This document shows positions 15,014-23,480 of a stretch of 50,022 bases of DNA, in pieces (the first letter of the stretch is position 1; every line of letters begins with the position of its first letter). Below the pieces are notes generated by a model. It was not told where the DNA came from, searched no databases, and saw only the letters and a list, made by a program, of their open reading frames with translations. Position numbers and translations under genes: made by a program. Origin of the DNA: Natrarchaeobius oligotrophus (lineage in GTDB: Archaea > Halobacteriota > Halobacteria > Halobacteriales > Natrialbaceae); the NCBI RefSeq assembly GCF_003841465.1, contig NZ_REFZ01000021.1, positions 1 to 50,022 of the forward strand, given 5' to 3'.

Positions 15014-18000
15014 TCAGCACTCGCTCCAGCCGCAGGACTCGCAGGTCTTGCAGCCTTCGGAGAAGTACAGCGACAGCGCGCCGCACTCGGGACACTCGGG
15101 GGACTCGCCGGCGTCGATCAGGTCCTGGGTCGCGTCGTCGTCGACGCTCTCACGCGGTCCCGCGTTCCCTCCTTCGACCGCAGCAGCGCCGCCGTCGGTC
15201 TGGGGTCCGTCGTACTCGATCTCGCCGGCGTCTGCCGACTCCTCGAGGGTCTGCTGGGTCGGGTACGGTTTGTCAATCTCGTCGGCGAGGTATCGGCGCA
15301 TCGCGGTGCCGATGGCGTCGGGGATCGACTGGATCTGCTCGCCTTTGTCCCAGGCGACCTTCGGTGAACGAGTTCCACAGAGTTCGTCGACGATCTCCTC
15401 GGGATCGACGCCCGACCGCAGCGAGGTCGAGATGACCTTGGCGAGCGCCTCGGTGAAGGAGTTGGTGAACCCGCCGGAGTGGCCGATGTTCGCGAACAGC
15501 TCGAACGGCTGGCCGGTCTCGGGATCCTCGTTGATCGTCACGTACACCTTGCCGTAGCCGGTGTCGATGCGCTGGCTGACGCCCTGGAGCGCGTCGGGAC
15601 GGTCGCGCTTTTCCGTGAAGTCGACCTCGACCGGACCGTCGCCGACCAGCGAGTCGACGTCTTCCTCGAGCACGTCGCGGACGTCCTCGCTCTCGAGGAA
15701 GGCCGCGAGGCCGCCGAAGATCTCGTCGATCTGTTCGACCAGCGCCGCCGCGGCTTCGGTTTCGTCGGCGAAGTCGGCGTTGTCCGCGCGCGTGGTCAGC
15801 ACCTGCTTCGAGCGGGTGCCGTCGCGGTAGTAGGTGACGCCCTTGCCGCCGTGTTCGTACACCCACTCGAAGACGTCCTTTGCGTCCTCGAGCGAGGAGT
15901 CGTTGGGCGCGTTGACCGTCTTCGAGATAGCGGAGTCGACGCCCTCCTGGCAGGCACACTGGACGGCGGCGTGCTGTTTCGCCGAGAGGTCGCTCGTGAT
16001 GACGAACAGTTCACCGATCGAGTTCGGCACCGTCGAGAGCCCCTCGACGCCCTCGAACTGGTTCGTGGCCATCTGCTCTTGGGCCTCCTCTTTGACGGCG
16101 TCGACGTCGATGTCGTTGGCCTCGAGCACCCGCAGGAAGTAGTCGTCGAACTCGACGAGCATCTCGTCGCCCTGGACGTCGTCGGTGACGTTCTTGTAGT
16201 AGGCGACGTTGTAGATGGGTTCGCAGCCGCCGGTTGTGTTGCCGACCATCGAGGTGGTCCCGGTCGGCGCGATGGTCGTCACGTTGTGGTTGCGGATGGG
16301 GAAGCCCTCGGCCCAGTCGTCGGCGTCCTCGCCGGTCTGGTGTTCGAACCACTCGCGGTACTCGGTCGGGTCGGCGTACTTCGAGTCCTCCCAATCGTTG
16401 AACGAGCCGCGTTCTCTGGCGAGTTCGTGACTCGTCGCTTTCGCGCCGTGGTTGATGTGGGTCATCAGCTGGCGGGCGACCTCGTTGCCCTCCTCGCTGC
16501 CGTACTTGATGCCAAGCTGGATGTACAGCTGTGCGAGCCCCATGATGCCGAGGCCGATCTTGCGCATGTCCCTGACCGTCCGCTCGATCTCCTCGACGGG
16601 GAAATCGGACATCGTGACGACGTTCTCGAGGAAGCGCGTGCCGTACTCGATGCGTTCGTCGAACTCTTCGTAGTCGATTGCCTCCTCGAGGAAGGCCTCG
16701 ATGGCGGCTTCGTGGGAGTCGTACTCGTCGCCGTGTTCGTCGGACCAGACGCGCCAGTCCGGCGCGTCGAAGTCCGCGACCGTCGAGAGGTTGATGTGAC
16801 CGAGATTACAGGCCTCGTGTTCCTCGAGCGGCTGTTCGCCGCAGGGGTTTGTTGCAAGGATTCTATGATCGGATTCTTCTTCGACGTCGAAGGAGTGTTC
16901 CTTGTTCACTCGCTCGAGATAGATGACGCCGGGTTCGCCGTTTTCGTGTGCGCCCTCGACGATGCGCTCCCAGACGAGTTCGGCGGGGATCGACAGCTCC
17001 TCACCGACTTCGACGTGCTCGCCGAGGTCGTAGCGGCTGTACATCTCCTTGGTCTCTTCGGTGGCGATATGCGGTTCGTCGGTTCGCGGGTTGGTGAACG
17101 TGTACTCCTCGCCGTTCTGGAGCGCCTCCATGAACGCGTCGGTGACGCCGACGGAGATGTTGAAATTCGAGAGGTGGCCCTCGACGGCGTTTCGGAGGTG
17201 CTTGGGAACGCGCCCGTCCTCGTCGATCAGCTCGCGCGCTTCCTCGAGCGCTTCGGAGAAGGTGGTGTAGGTGTAGTCGTCGGGGTCGTTCAGCCGGAGC
17301 GTGTGCGCCAGCGAGACGTCCTTGTTCTTCGCGTGGATGAACTCGATGACGTCGGGATGGGAGACGCGCATGATGCCCATCTGGGCACCGCGTCGGGTGC
17401 CTCCCTGTGCGATGGTCTCACAGAGCTGGTCGTAGGTCCGCATGAAGGTGATCGGACCGGAGGCGATGCCGCCCGTCGAACCGACAGAGTCGCCGTAGGG
17501 ACGCAGTTGCCAGAAGCCGTAGCCGACGCCGCCGCCGGACTGGAAGACTTCCGCCGCTTTTTTCGCGGTTTCGTGAATGTCCGAGAGGTCGTCGTCGGGA
17601 CTCATGACGAAACACGCCGAGAGCTGCTGGAGTTCGTCGCCCGCGTTCATCAGGGTGGGCGAGTTCGGCATGAACGACAGCGTCTCCATCCCCTCGACGA
17701 ACGTCTCCGAGACGTCCTCGACGTGATCGCGGACCTCCTCGGGAAGTTCGGGAACGATCGTTTCGTAGGCGAACTTGTTGACGTTGTGCTCGGTGAGAGT
17801 CGTCTCCGCTTCGCCGTCATCCGCCGTGACACCCGCTCCGAAGACCTCCGCTGCGAGTTCGTCTCGGCGGGGATGGTCCGGCTTGAGCTGATCGGGAGTG
17901 ACCGTGATCTCGAGGTCGTGCTTTTCGGCCTCGTAGACGGCCTCGGCCAGCGCGATGTTCTTGCCGACGCGCTCGAAGAGGTCCTCCTGTTCCTCGACGA

Positions 18001-18145
18001 GTTCGCCGTCCGCGTCCTTGCGGAGATACCGCGCGGGAAGGATGTTGTGGTAGGCGTTGGCAGTCAGTCGCTCCTCCAGCGTCTCACCCTCGGTGCGCTT
18101 GATTGGAAGCGTCAGCTCCGCCGCGGAGAGGTCGCGTTCGCTCAT
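15014..18145 (-). CDS. nrdJ: Adenosylcobalamin-dependent ribonucleotide reductase (class II)
   Basis: 1043 residues, full length for archaeal NrdJ. Motifs in order: NSPTLMNAG with a Cys in LSACFVM (redox pair), NPCGEQPLEEHEACNLGHIN (the N-x-C-x-E radical site near residue 437), APTGTTSMVGNTTGGCEP, and a C-terminal zinc-ribbon-like tail with CPEC, CKTC and CGWSEC that reduces the active site. It converts ribonucleotides to deoxyribonucleotides with a B12 radical. An insert near residues 820-870 is typical of this long form. A 420-nt AT-mixed region lies upstream and contains a perfect palindrome. The very long frame on the opposite strand is a by-product of GC-rich codon bias. Confidence 0.97.
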   Translation of the reverse strand: MSERDLSAAELTLPIKRTEGETLEERLTANAYHNILPARYLRKDADGELVEEQEDLFERVGKNIALAEAVYEAEKHDLEITVTPDQLKPDHPRRDELAAEVFGAGVTADDGEAETTLTEHNVNKFAYETIVPELPEEVRDHVEDVSETFVEGMETLSFMPNSPTLMNAGDELQQLSACFVMSPDDDLSDIHETAKKAAEVFQSGGGVGYGFWQLRPYGDSVGSTGGIASGPITFMRTYDQLCETIAQGGTRRGAQMGIMRVSHPDVIEFIHAKNKDVSLAHTLRLNDPDDYTYTTFSEALEEARELIDEDGRVPKHLRNAVEGHLSNFNISVGVTDAFMEALQNGEEYTFTNPRTDEPHIATEETKEMYSRYDLGEHVEVGEELSIPAELVWERIVEGAHENGEPGVIYLERVNKEHSFDVEEESDHRILATNPCGEQPLEEHEACNLGHINLSTVADFDAPDWRVWSDEHGDEYDSHEAAIEAFLEEAIDYEEFDERIEYGTRFLENVVTMSDFPVEEIERTVRDMRKIGLGIMGLAQLYIQLGIKYGSEEGNEVARQLMTHINHGAKATSHELARERGSFNDWEDSKYADPTEYREWFEHQTGEDADDWAEGFPIRNHNVTTIAPTGTTSMVGNTTGGCEPIYNVAYYKNVTDDVQGDEMLVEFDDYFLRVLEANDIDVDAVKEEAQEQMATNQFEGVEGLSTVPNSIGELFVITSDLSAKQHAAVQCACQEGVDSAISKTVNAPNDSSLEDAKDVFEWVYEHGGKGVTYYRDGTRSKQVLTTRADNADFADETEAAAALVEQIDEIFGGLAAFLESEDVRDVLEEDVDSLVGDGPVEVDFTEKRDRPDALQGVSQRIDTGYGKVYVTINEDPETGQPFELFANIGHSGGFTNSFTEALAKVISTSLRSGVDPEEIVDELCGTRSPKVAWDKGEQIQSIPDAIGTAMRRYLADEIDKPYPTQQTLEESADAGEIEYDGPQTDGGAAAVEGGNAGPRESVDDDATQDLIDAGESPECPECGALSLYFSEGCKTCESCGWSEC

Positions 18146-18565
18146 GCGCGCCCTCCGTCAGTCTGATTCCGCCGTCGTACGTCGATTCTGGCGCGCGTAG
18201 TGGACCTGACTCTCATCATTCGTGACGAAGGTCTGGTATTCATTCATTCCTCATAAAGCTGTTCTATCTGTCCTATTTTTCTTGTACTACACCAAATTCG
18301 GTTTCAAAGATGGCTCTGTGGCGTCTCCTGTTCGGCGAACGGCGGCCCGCGAGCGGGCCGCGTTCCTCTCTGTTAGACCGTACGAGGCGGATGGTCTTAA
18401 CGATTTTCAGAGGACCGTGAAAGTGGACGGCCCTCGGCCGCCGGACTCAGCGCAGTCCGTCGATTTTCTCTTTCACACCGGCTCGCGTTCCGGTTCGACC
18501 TCTCACCGAACCCGTCAGTCACGACATCCAGAAAGATTACGTCGGTTCGCTACGAGGGGCCAGGT
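18146..18565. other. Intergenic region upstream of nrdJ
   Basis: No supported gene. An AT-rich patch (18225-18315) contains C/T runs; a perfect palindrome lies at 18342-18361, and TCTTAACG near 18393 could be a promoter element. This region serves nrdJ (minus) and the small membrane-protein gene (plus). No cobalamin riboswitch is recognised. Confidence 0.45.
18342..18361. repeat. Perfect 9-bp inverted repeat with GA loop
   Basis: GCGGCCCGC at 18342-18350 and its exact complement at 18353-18361, separated by GA. A pyrimidine-rich stretch (GTTCCTCTCTGTT) follows on the plus strand. It could be a terminator-like hairpin or a dimeric protein-binding site about 200 nt upstream of the nrdJ start. 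Confidence 0.55.
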
Positions 18566-18742
18566 ATGCTCGATCCACTGTCCTCGGGAACGATCCTGCT
18601 CGCCCTCGCAGCGCTGGCCGCGTTCGCCGTCGTCGTCGTCGCGATCAAGATCGCGATCAAACTCGCGATTCGGGTCGGAATCGTCGCCGCCGTCGTCCTC
18701 GCGGCGCTTTATGCGACCGGATTCGTCGGCTTGCCGTTCTAG
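18566..18742 (+). CDS. Small two-helix membrane protein
   Basis: A 58-residue frame from ATG at 18566 to TAG at 18742. After eight polar residues it is almost entirely hydrophobic: a segment ILLALAALAAFAVVVVAIKI, a short basic turn (KLAIRVG) and a second segment VAAVVLAALYATGFVGLPF. GC-rich third positions fit chromosomal coding. The shape is typical of small haloarchaeal membrane proteins; no function is known. It is convergent with trpG, with 52 nt between stops. Confidence 0.6.
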   Translation: MLDPLSSGTILLALAALAAFAVVVVAIKIAIKLAIRVGIVAAVVLAALYATGFVGLPF

Positions 18743-18794
18743 ATCGGATCGATTCACCGGGACGAACGAGCGGCGGGTTCGGTCCCGTCGTCGC

Positions 18795-19454
18795 TCATCC
18801 GCGCACCGACTCGAGGAAGTTCTCTATCACGTCGTGACCGACCGCAGTGAGCACGCTCTCCGGATGGAACTGGACGGCTTCGATGGGGTGTTCGCGGTGG
18901 CGGACGCCCATGACCAGTTCCGTGCCGTCGTGGTCTGCCGTCGCCGTCACCGCGAAACAGTCCGGGACCTCGGTCGCGACGAGCGAGTGGTACCGCCCCG
19001 CGCGAAAGCCCTGTGCCAGGCCGGCGAAGACGCCCTCGCCGTCGTGGTCGACCGACGACGCCTTGCCGTGGATCGGCTCCGGCGCTCGCCCGATCGTGCC
19101 GCCGTACTCGTAGACGGCCGCCTCGAGCCCAAGACAGACGCCGAGCGTGGGGACGTCGGGACTGAGCTCGCGCAGCACGTCCATCGTGACGCCGACGTCG
19201 CGGTCGTGCTTCGGGTGGCCCGGTCCCGGACTGATGACGATCGCGTCGGGATCGGCCGCGCGGATCGCCTCGAGCGAGGCCGTGTTCTTCACCACCTCGG
19301 TTTCGGTTCCGGGAAGCTGGCTGACGTACTCCACGAGGTTGTACGTAAAGGAGTCGTAGTTGTCGACGAACAGGACGCGGATCGGCTCCGCGTCACCTCC
19401 GGGTTCGGCGACCGATCGTTCGCTCGTCGGTTCGTTCGCCGGTCGCCCGCTCAT
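18795..19454 (-). CDS. trpG: Anthranilate synthase component II (glutamine amidotransferase)
   Basis: 219 residues of the class-I glutamine amidotransferase family. Visible marks are NYDSFTYNLVEYV, ISPGPGHP, the nucleophile Cys in LGVCLGLE, the HGKASSV segment that contacts TrpE, and the catalytic His-Glu in QFHPESVLT. It supplies ammonia to TrpE in the first step of tryptophan synthesis. It is the last gene of trpDFEG and its ATG overlaps the trpE stop by 4 nt (ATGA). The symbol could in principle be pabA, but the operon settles it. Confidence 0.96.
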   Translation of the reverse strand: MSGRPANEPTSERSVAEPGGDAEPIRVLFVDNYDSFTYNLVEYVSQLPGTETEVVKNTASLEAIRAADPDAIVISPGPGHPKHDRDVGVTMDVLRELSPDVPTLGVCLGLEAAVYEYGGTIGRAPEPIHGKASSVDHDGEGVFAGLAQGFRAGRYHSLVATEVPDCFAVTATADHDGTELVMGVRHREHPIEAVQFHPESVLTAVGHDVIENFLESVRG

Positions 19455-21274
19455 CGACTCACCTCCGGCGTCGTCTCGAGGTCGTCCTCTCCGTCACTGC
19501 GATCGTCCCCGCCGTCTAAATCGCGATCTCCCGACTCGGACGACTCCTCGATTTCGCCGCCGTCCGTCCGCTCGATCCGCTCGAGCGCCGCCAGGACGCC
19601 GCCCATCTTCTTTTCGGTCTCCTCGTACTCCGCGGTCGGGTCGCTGTCGGCGACGAGTCCGGCGCCGGCCTGGACGGTGATCCGGTCGCAGTCGCCGTCT
19701 GCTCGCCGATCGTCGGTCTCCGCTCCCGGTTTGGCGGTGGGTGCCACAGTGCTCTTCTCTACCGTCGCCGTCCGAATGACGATCGCGAAGTCGGCGTCGC
19801 CGGTCCAGGAGTAGTAGCCGACGCCGCCGCCGTAGAGGCCGCGGGGTTCGGACTCGAGTTCGTCGATGATCTCCATCGCGCGGATCTTCGGCGCACCGGA
19901 GAGCGTCCCGGCCGGGAACGACGCGCGCGTGGCGTCGAACGCGTCGGCGTCGGCCGCGAGCCGTCCCGTCACCGTCGACTCGATGTGCTGGACGTGGCTG
20001 TACTTGAGGACGTTCATGAACTCGTCGACGCGGACCGTGCCGGCCTCCGAGACGCGGCGAACGTCGTTTCTCGCGAGGTCGACCAGCATCGTGTGCTCGG
20101 CTCGCTCTTTCCCGTCCGCGAGCATCTCTCCCGCGAGGCGACGATCCTCGACGGGACTCGTCCCGCGGTCGCAGGTGCCGGCGATCGGGTTCGACATGAC
20201 CTCGCGTCCGCGGACGGAGATCAGCGTCTCCGGGCTGGCTCCGACGACGGTCAGATCGTCGTGCTCGAGCAGGTACATGTACGGCGAGGGGTTCACCTCG
20301 CGCATCGCCTCGTAGAGGCCGAGCGGATCGACGTCGCCGTACAGCTCCCGCTTTCGGGAGACGACCCCCTGGTAGATGTCGCCGTCGAGGACGTGCTCTT
20401 TCGCCCGCCTGACGCTCTCCTCGTAGTCGGCTCGCGGACCCGCCGTCTCGGCCTCGCGCACGAAGCCGTTCGTCTCCGGCCGACTCGCCCCGTGGAGGGT
20501 GCGTTCGACCGATTCGACCTCCGCGAGGACCTCGTCGTACACCGCGTCGGCATCGTCGTCCGCCGAGAGGATCGGCGTGCAGACGAGCGACACCGTCCCG
20601 TCGCGTTCGTCGAACGCGAGCGTCTTCGTCGTCAGGACGAACTGCGCGTCGGGAAAGCGCGACTCGGGACGCTCGACGCCGACCTCCTCGAGCCAGAGGT
20701 CGTAGACGGCGTCGTAGGCGAGAAATCCGACGAGTCCGCCCTCGAGGTGCTGGCGGTCGCGGTCGGGAAAGTTCGCCAGTCGAACGTCGGGCATGGCGGC
20801 CCGAAGCGCGTCGACGACGTCGCCCGATTCGTCGACGTCGATCGACTCGAGGGGCGCTCGATCGGAGAGTGCGTCGACGGTCGTTCCGTCAGGACCGACC
20901 GTGACGACGGCCGCCGGATCGTACCCGACGTAGGAGTAGCGAGCGTGGCGTTCGGCCCCGGCCGAACTCGGCCGAAACGCGCCGTCGGGATCGCTCGAGG
21001 CGGTCTTCTCCGCGCTCTCGAGCAGGAACGCGTACGGCGACCGGTCGCGGTTGCTCTCCGACGAGCGGCCGGTGAGGGCGGCGTACGCCGCGAGCGGGGT
21101 CGTCTCGCAATCGAGCGTCGCGGCGACCCGGACGACGACCGGCCGCTCGCCCGCCGCGCCTTCGCGAAACGATTCGCGGTCGACATCGACCGTCGACGCC
21201 CCTTCGAACCGTTCCGTTCGCTCGTTCGAGTCCGTCTCCGTCGGTGGTTGCTCGGATTCGTTCATTGTAGTCAC
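19451..21274 (-). CDS. trpE: Anthranilate synthase component I
   Basis: 607 residues, longer than bacterial TrpE because of acidic haloarchaeal tails and a Ser/Asp-rich insert near the N-terminus. The chorismate-binding half is complete: PSPYMYLLEHDDLTVVGASP, PIAGTCDRG, LVDLARNDVRRV, KYSHVQHIES, FPAGTLSGAPKIRAMEIID and IQTGAG-equivalent VQAGAGLVADSDP. It converts chorismate and ammonia into anthranilate. The last 40 residues are a poorly conserved acidic tail. It overlaps both neighbours by 4 nt, so the operon is probably translationally coupled. Confidence 0.96.
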   Translation of the reverse strand: MTTMNESEQPPTETDSNERTERFEGASTVDVDRESFREGAAGERPVVVRVAATLDCETTPLAAYAALTGRSSESNRDRSPYAFLLESAEKTASSDPDGAFRPSSAGAERHARYSYVGYDPAAVVTVGPDGTTVDALSDRAPLESIDVDESGDVVDALRAAMPDVRLANFPDRDRQHLEGGLVGFLAYDAVYDLWLEEVGVERPESRFPDAQFVLTTKTLAFDERDGTVSLVCTPILSADDDADAVYDEVLAEVESVERTLHGASRPETNGFVREAETAGPRADYEESVRRAKEHVLDGDIYQGVVSRKRELYGDVDPLGLYEAMREVNPSPYMYLLEHDDLTVVGASPETLISVRGREVMSNPIAGTCDRGTSPVEDRRLAGEMLADGKERAEHTMLVDLARNDVRRVSEAGTVRVDEFMNVLKYSHVQHIESTVTGRLAADADAFDATRASFPAGTLSGAPKIRAMEIIDELESEPRGLYGGGVGYYSWTGDADFAIVIRTATVEKSTVAPTAKPGAETDDRRADGDCDRITVQAGAGLVADSDPTAEYEETEKKMGGVLAALERIERTDGGEIEESSESGDRDLDGGDDRSDGEDDLETTPEVSR

Positions 21275-21930
21275 GGAATCGGTTCCGCCGATCTGGCGGC
21301 TTTGGCGCGTGCGACGAACGACCGCACCGCGTCGTCGTCTTTGACGCCGCCCGTCGCTTCGACGCCGCTGGCGACGTCGACGGCGAACGGCTCGACCGTT
21401 CGAACGGCCTCGGCGACGTTCTCCGGCGTCAGTCCGCCGGCCAGAATCGTCGGCGACTCGAGGGAGTCGGCGGCCGCCCGGGTTCGGTCCCAGTCGTGCG
21501 TTCGGCCCGTCCCGCCGCCGCCGTCGGCAGCGGGCGTGTCGACGAGAAAGGCGTCGACGAGGTCGTCGAATCGGGCGGCCTCGGTCACCTCGTCGGCGTC
21601 GATCGCCGCGACGAACTCACGGTCGATGCGCGCGGCGAGGTCGTCGGGATCGTCGAGTTCGAGGACGCCGTGGAGCTGGAGGACGTCGGGCTCGACCGCC
21701 GAGACGAGGTCGGTGATTCGGTCGGGATCGGACGAGCGCGCCATCGTGACGAGGACGGTGGTTACGAACGGCGGCGCGCTCGCGACTAACGTCGCCGCGC
21801 GGTCGGTCGACACGTCGCGCGGCGTGTCGACCGGGACGTCCGCGATGACGCCGACGGCGTCCGCGCCGGCGTCGACGGCTATCTCGAGGTCCGCTTCGGT
21901 GGTGAGTCCACAGATTTTCACACGCGTCAT
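21271..21930 (-). CDS. trpF: Phosphoribosylanthranilate isomerase
   Basis: 219 residues, TIM-barrel enzyme of tryptophan synthesis that isomerises phosphoribosylanthranilate to CdRP. It starts with the hallmark VKICGLTTEADLEIAVDAGA, in which the Cys is the general base and the barrel Asp, in VDTPAADGGGGTGRTHDW, the acid. The phosphate-binding end is ILAGGLTPENVAEAV and DVASGVEATGGVKDDD. It is coupled to trpD and trpE by 4-nt overlaps. Confidence 0.96.
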   Translation of the reverse strand: MTRVKICGLTTEADLEIAVDAGADAVGVIADVPVDTPRDVSTDRAATLVASAPPFVTTVLVTMARSSDPDRITDLVSAVEPDVLQLHGVLELDDPDDLAARIDREFVAAIDADEVTEAARFDDLVDAFLVDTPAADGGGGTGRTHDWDRTRAAADSLESPTILAGGLTPENVAEAVRTVEPFAVDVASGVEATGGVKDDDAVRSFVARAKAARSAEPIP

Positions 21931-22943
21931 CGTCCCTCCAGTTCGGGCGCGACGCGCCGGAGGTCCTCGAGTTTCGCGGCCGCGTCGCCGACGTCGATCG
22001 CCTCGGCGGCCAGCGCCGCTCCCTCCTCGATCGAGGGGGCTTCGCCGGCGACGTAGATCGCAGCGCCGGCGTTCGCGAGGATGACGTCGCGTTTCGCACC
22101 CGCCACGTCGCCCGCGACGATTCCGCGCATGTCGGCGGCGTTTTCCTCGGGAGAGCCGCCCGCGATGTCCCCGATCGAGTGGGAGTCGAGACCGAGGTCG
22201 GCCGGCTCGAGGACGTACTGTTCGACCTCGGCACCGGTGACTTCGGCTACGGTCGTCTCGCCGTGGATGGCGATCTCGTCCGTCCCCGAACCGTGGACGA
22301 CCAGCGCTCGCTCGACGTCCATTCGAGCGAGCGCGTCAGCGAGGACGGAAACGAGGTCGGGGTCGTAGACGCCGACGACCTGCGCGTTCGCCCCGGCCGG
22401 GTTCGTCAGCGGGCCGAGTACGTTGAAGATCGTCCGCATTCCGAGCTCTCTTCGGGGGCCGATGACGGCCTTCATCGCCGGGTGAAACACCGGCGCGAGC
22501 ATGAAGCCGATGCCGTCGCGCTCGATCGCCTCCTCGACGGCCGGCGGCTCGGCCTCGACGTTGACGCCCACTTCCTCCAGGACGTCCGCGCTGCCAGAAG
22601 ACGAGGAGACCGAGTAGTTCCCGTGTTTCGCGACCGGAACGCCCGCCCCGGCGGCGACGATCGCGCTGGTGGTCGAGACGTTGATCGTGTCGTAGTCGTC
22701 CCCGCCGGTTCCGCAGGTGTCGACCAGCGGCTCGCGGTCGGGCGAGATCGTCCGCGCGGCCTCTCGCATCCCTTCCGCGAAGCCGGCGATCTCGGCTTCC
22801 GTCTCTCCTTTCGCGCGCAACCCCGCCAGCAGCGCGCCGATCTGTGCCGGCGTCGCCTCCTCGAAAACGGCCGACGAGGCCGCTCGAGCGTCCGATTGCG
22901 TCAGATCGTTCCCGTCCGTCACTCGTTCGACGTACTCCTGCAT
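21927..22943 (-). CDS. trpD: Anthranilate phosphoribosyltransferase
   Basis: 338 residues from the ATG at 22943; a start 39 nt further upstream would add residues unlike the family and use up the leader. Motifs: DTCGTGGDDYDTINVSTTSA (PRPP loop), KHGNYSVSSSSGSADVLEE, and MLAPVFHPAMK with RRELGMRTIFNVLGPLTNPA. It transfers phosphoribose to anthranilate. It is the first gene of the trpDFEG operon, the order also known in Haloferax. Confidence 0.96.
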   Translation of the reverse strand: MQEYVERVTDGNDLTQSDARAASSAVFEEATPAQIGALLAGLRAKGETEAEIAGFAEGMREAARTISPDREPLVDTCGTGGDDYDTINVSTTSAIVAAGAGVPVAKHGNYSVSSSSGSADVLEEVGVNVEAEPPAVEEAIERDGIGFMLAPVFHPAMKAVIGPRRELGMRTIFNVLGPLTNPAGANAQVVGVYDPDLVSVLADALARMDVERALVVHGSGTDEIAIHGETTVAEVTGAEVEQYVLEPADLGLDSHSIGDIAGGSPEENAADMRGIVAGDVAGAKRDVILANAGAAIYVAGEAPSIEEGAALAAEAIDVGDAAAKLEDLRRVAPELEGR

Positions 22944-23000
22944 AGTGCTCACCAATGTACGTAGTTGTCTTACAATGTCCAAATGAGTGCATCAAGTTAA
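22944..23000 (-). promoter_or_regulatory. trpD: trp operon promoter/leader region
   Basis: Read on the minus strand, ACGCTTAACTTG (about 50-60 nt before the trpD ATG) is a plausible TATA element. The following leader has a near-direct repeat GACATTGTA and TACATTGGT and a small dyad TTGT-AAG-ACAA. These could be the operator of a tryptophan-responsive repressor, by analogy with archaeal trp promoters. No Trp-rich leader peptide is encoded. Confidence 0.35.
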
Positions 23001-23116
23001 GCGTATCGGAGGTGCCGTGGTGTCTACCCGCGTGCTGCAACCGATTCGAAACCTTCAATTACGGTGGCGGGCTACCACCGAGTGCACACAACGTGGCGCC
23101 GCGCCGCGAGCCAGGC

Positions 23117-23191
23117 GGGTTGGTGGTCTAGTCTGGTTATGACACCTCCTTGACATGGAGGAGGCCGGCAGTTCAAATCTGCCCCAACCCA
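23117..23191 (+). tRNA. tRNA-Val(GAC)
   Basis: A full cloverleaf without intron, 75 nt. Acceptor GGGTTGG pairs with CCAACCC, with discriminator A at 23191. The D arm is GTC/GAC. The anticodon stem is CCTCC/GGAGG with loop TTGACAT (anticodon GAC). The T arm is GGCAG-TTCAAAT-CTGCC. The 3' CCA is not encoded. It is followed at once by the tail array. Confidence 0.96.
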
Positions 23192-23480
23192 TTTCTGACG
23201 GAACAAATCGACGAGCGGAGCGAGTCGTCGTTCCGTCAGAAATTGGGACGGGAAGATTTTGAACCCAGGAAGTCGCAGCTCGCACAGCGAGCGAAGCGAG
23301 CGAGCAAGAACGTCTTCCGTTGGTTCAAATCTGCCCCAACCCACTCGTTCTGTCACGAACAAACCCGTGAGCGACGGGATCGTGACGTTGAGCAGATTTG
23401 AACCAGACGAGTCGCAGCCCGGGAAGCGAACGAAGTGAGCGACCCGGAACGTCTCGGCGAGGTTCAGATCTGTCATCCGC
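23192..23480 (+). repeat. tRNA-Val tail array with alternating orientation and hairpins
   Basis: Directly after tRNA-Val. Hairpin 1 has 13-bp perfect arms (23192-23204 with 23230-23242) and an inner CGACGA/TCGTCG stem around GCGGAGCGAG. An inverted, degenerate tRNA tail follows at 23246-23268, then a linker with GAGCGAAGCGAG, then a direct tail identical over GTTCAAATCTGCCCCAACCCA, less the last stem differences, at 23325-23345. Hairpin 2 has GTCACGA/TCGTGAC arms with an inner CCCGT/ACGGG, followed by an inverted tail (23393-23408). Hairpin 3 has CCCGG arms around GCGAACGAAGTGAGCG, and a weak direct tail lies at 23460-23475. Confidence 0.75.

Noticed and set aside
15479-18166. An 895-codon open frame opposite nrdJ
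   Set aside because: It is the mirror of a strongly GC-biased coding sequence: Leu/Val/Arg/Asp-rich, no recognisable domain, while nrdJ on the other strand is complete with all motifs.
18146-18340. Cobalamin riboswitch upstream of the B12-dependent reductase
   Set aside because: No B12-box-like conserved core or expected multi-stem layout is seen, and such riboswitches are not expected in haloarchaea.
19985-22084. A 699-codon frame opposite trpE and trpF
   Set aside because: Arg-rich composition and exact coincidence with three well-supported trp genes show it is an antisense shadow.
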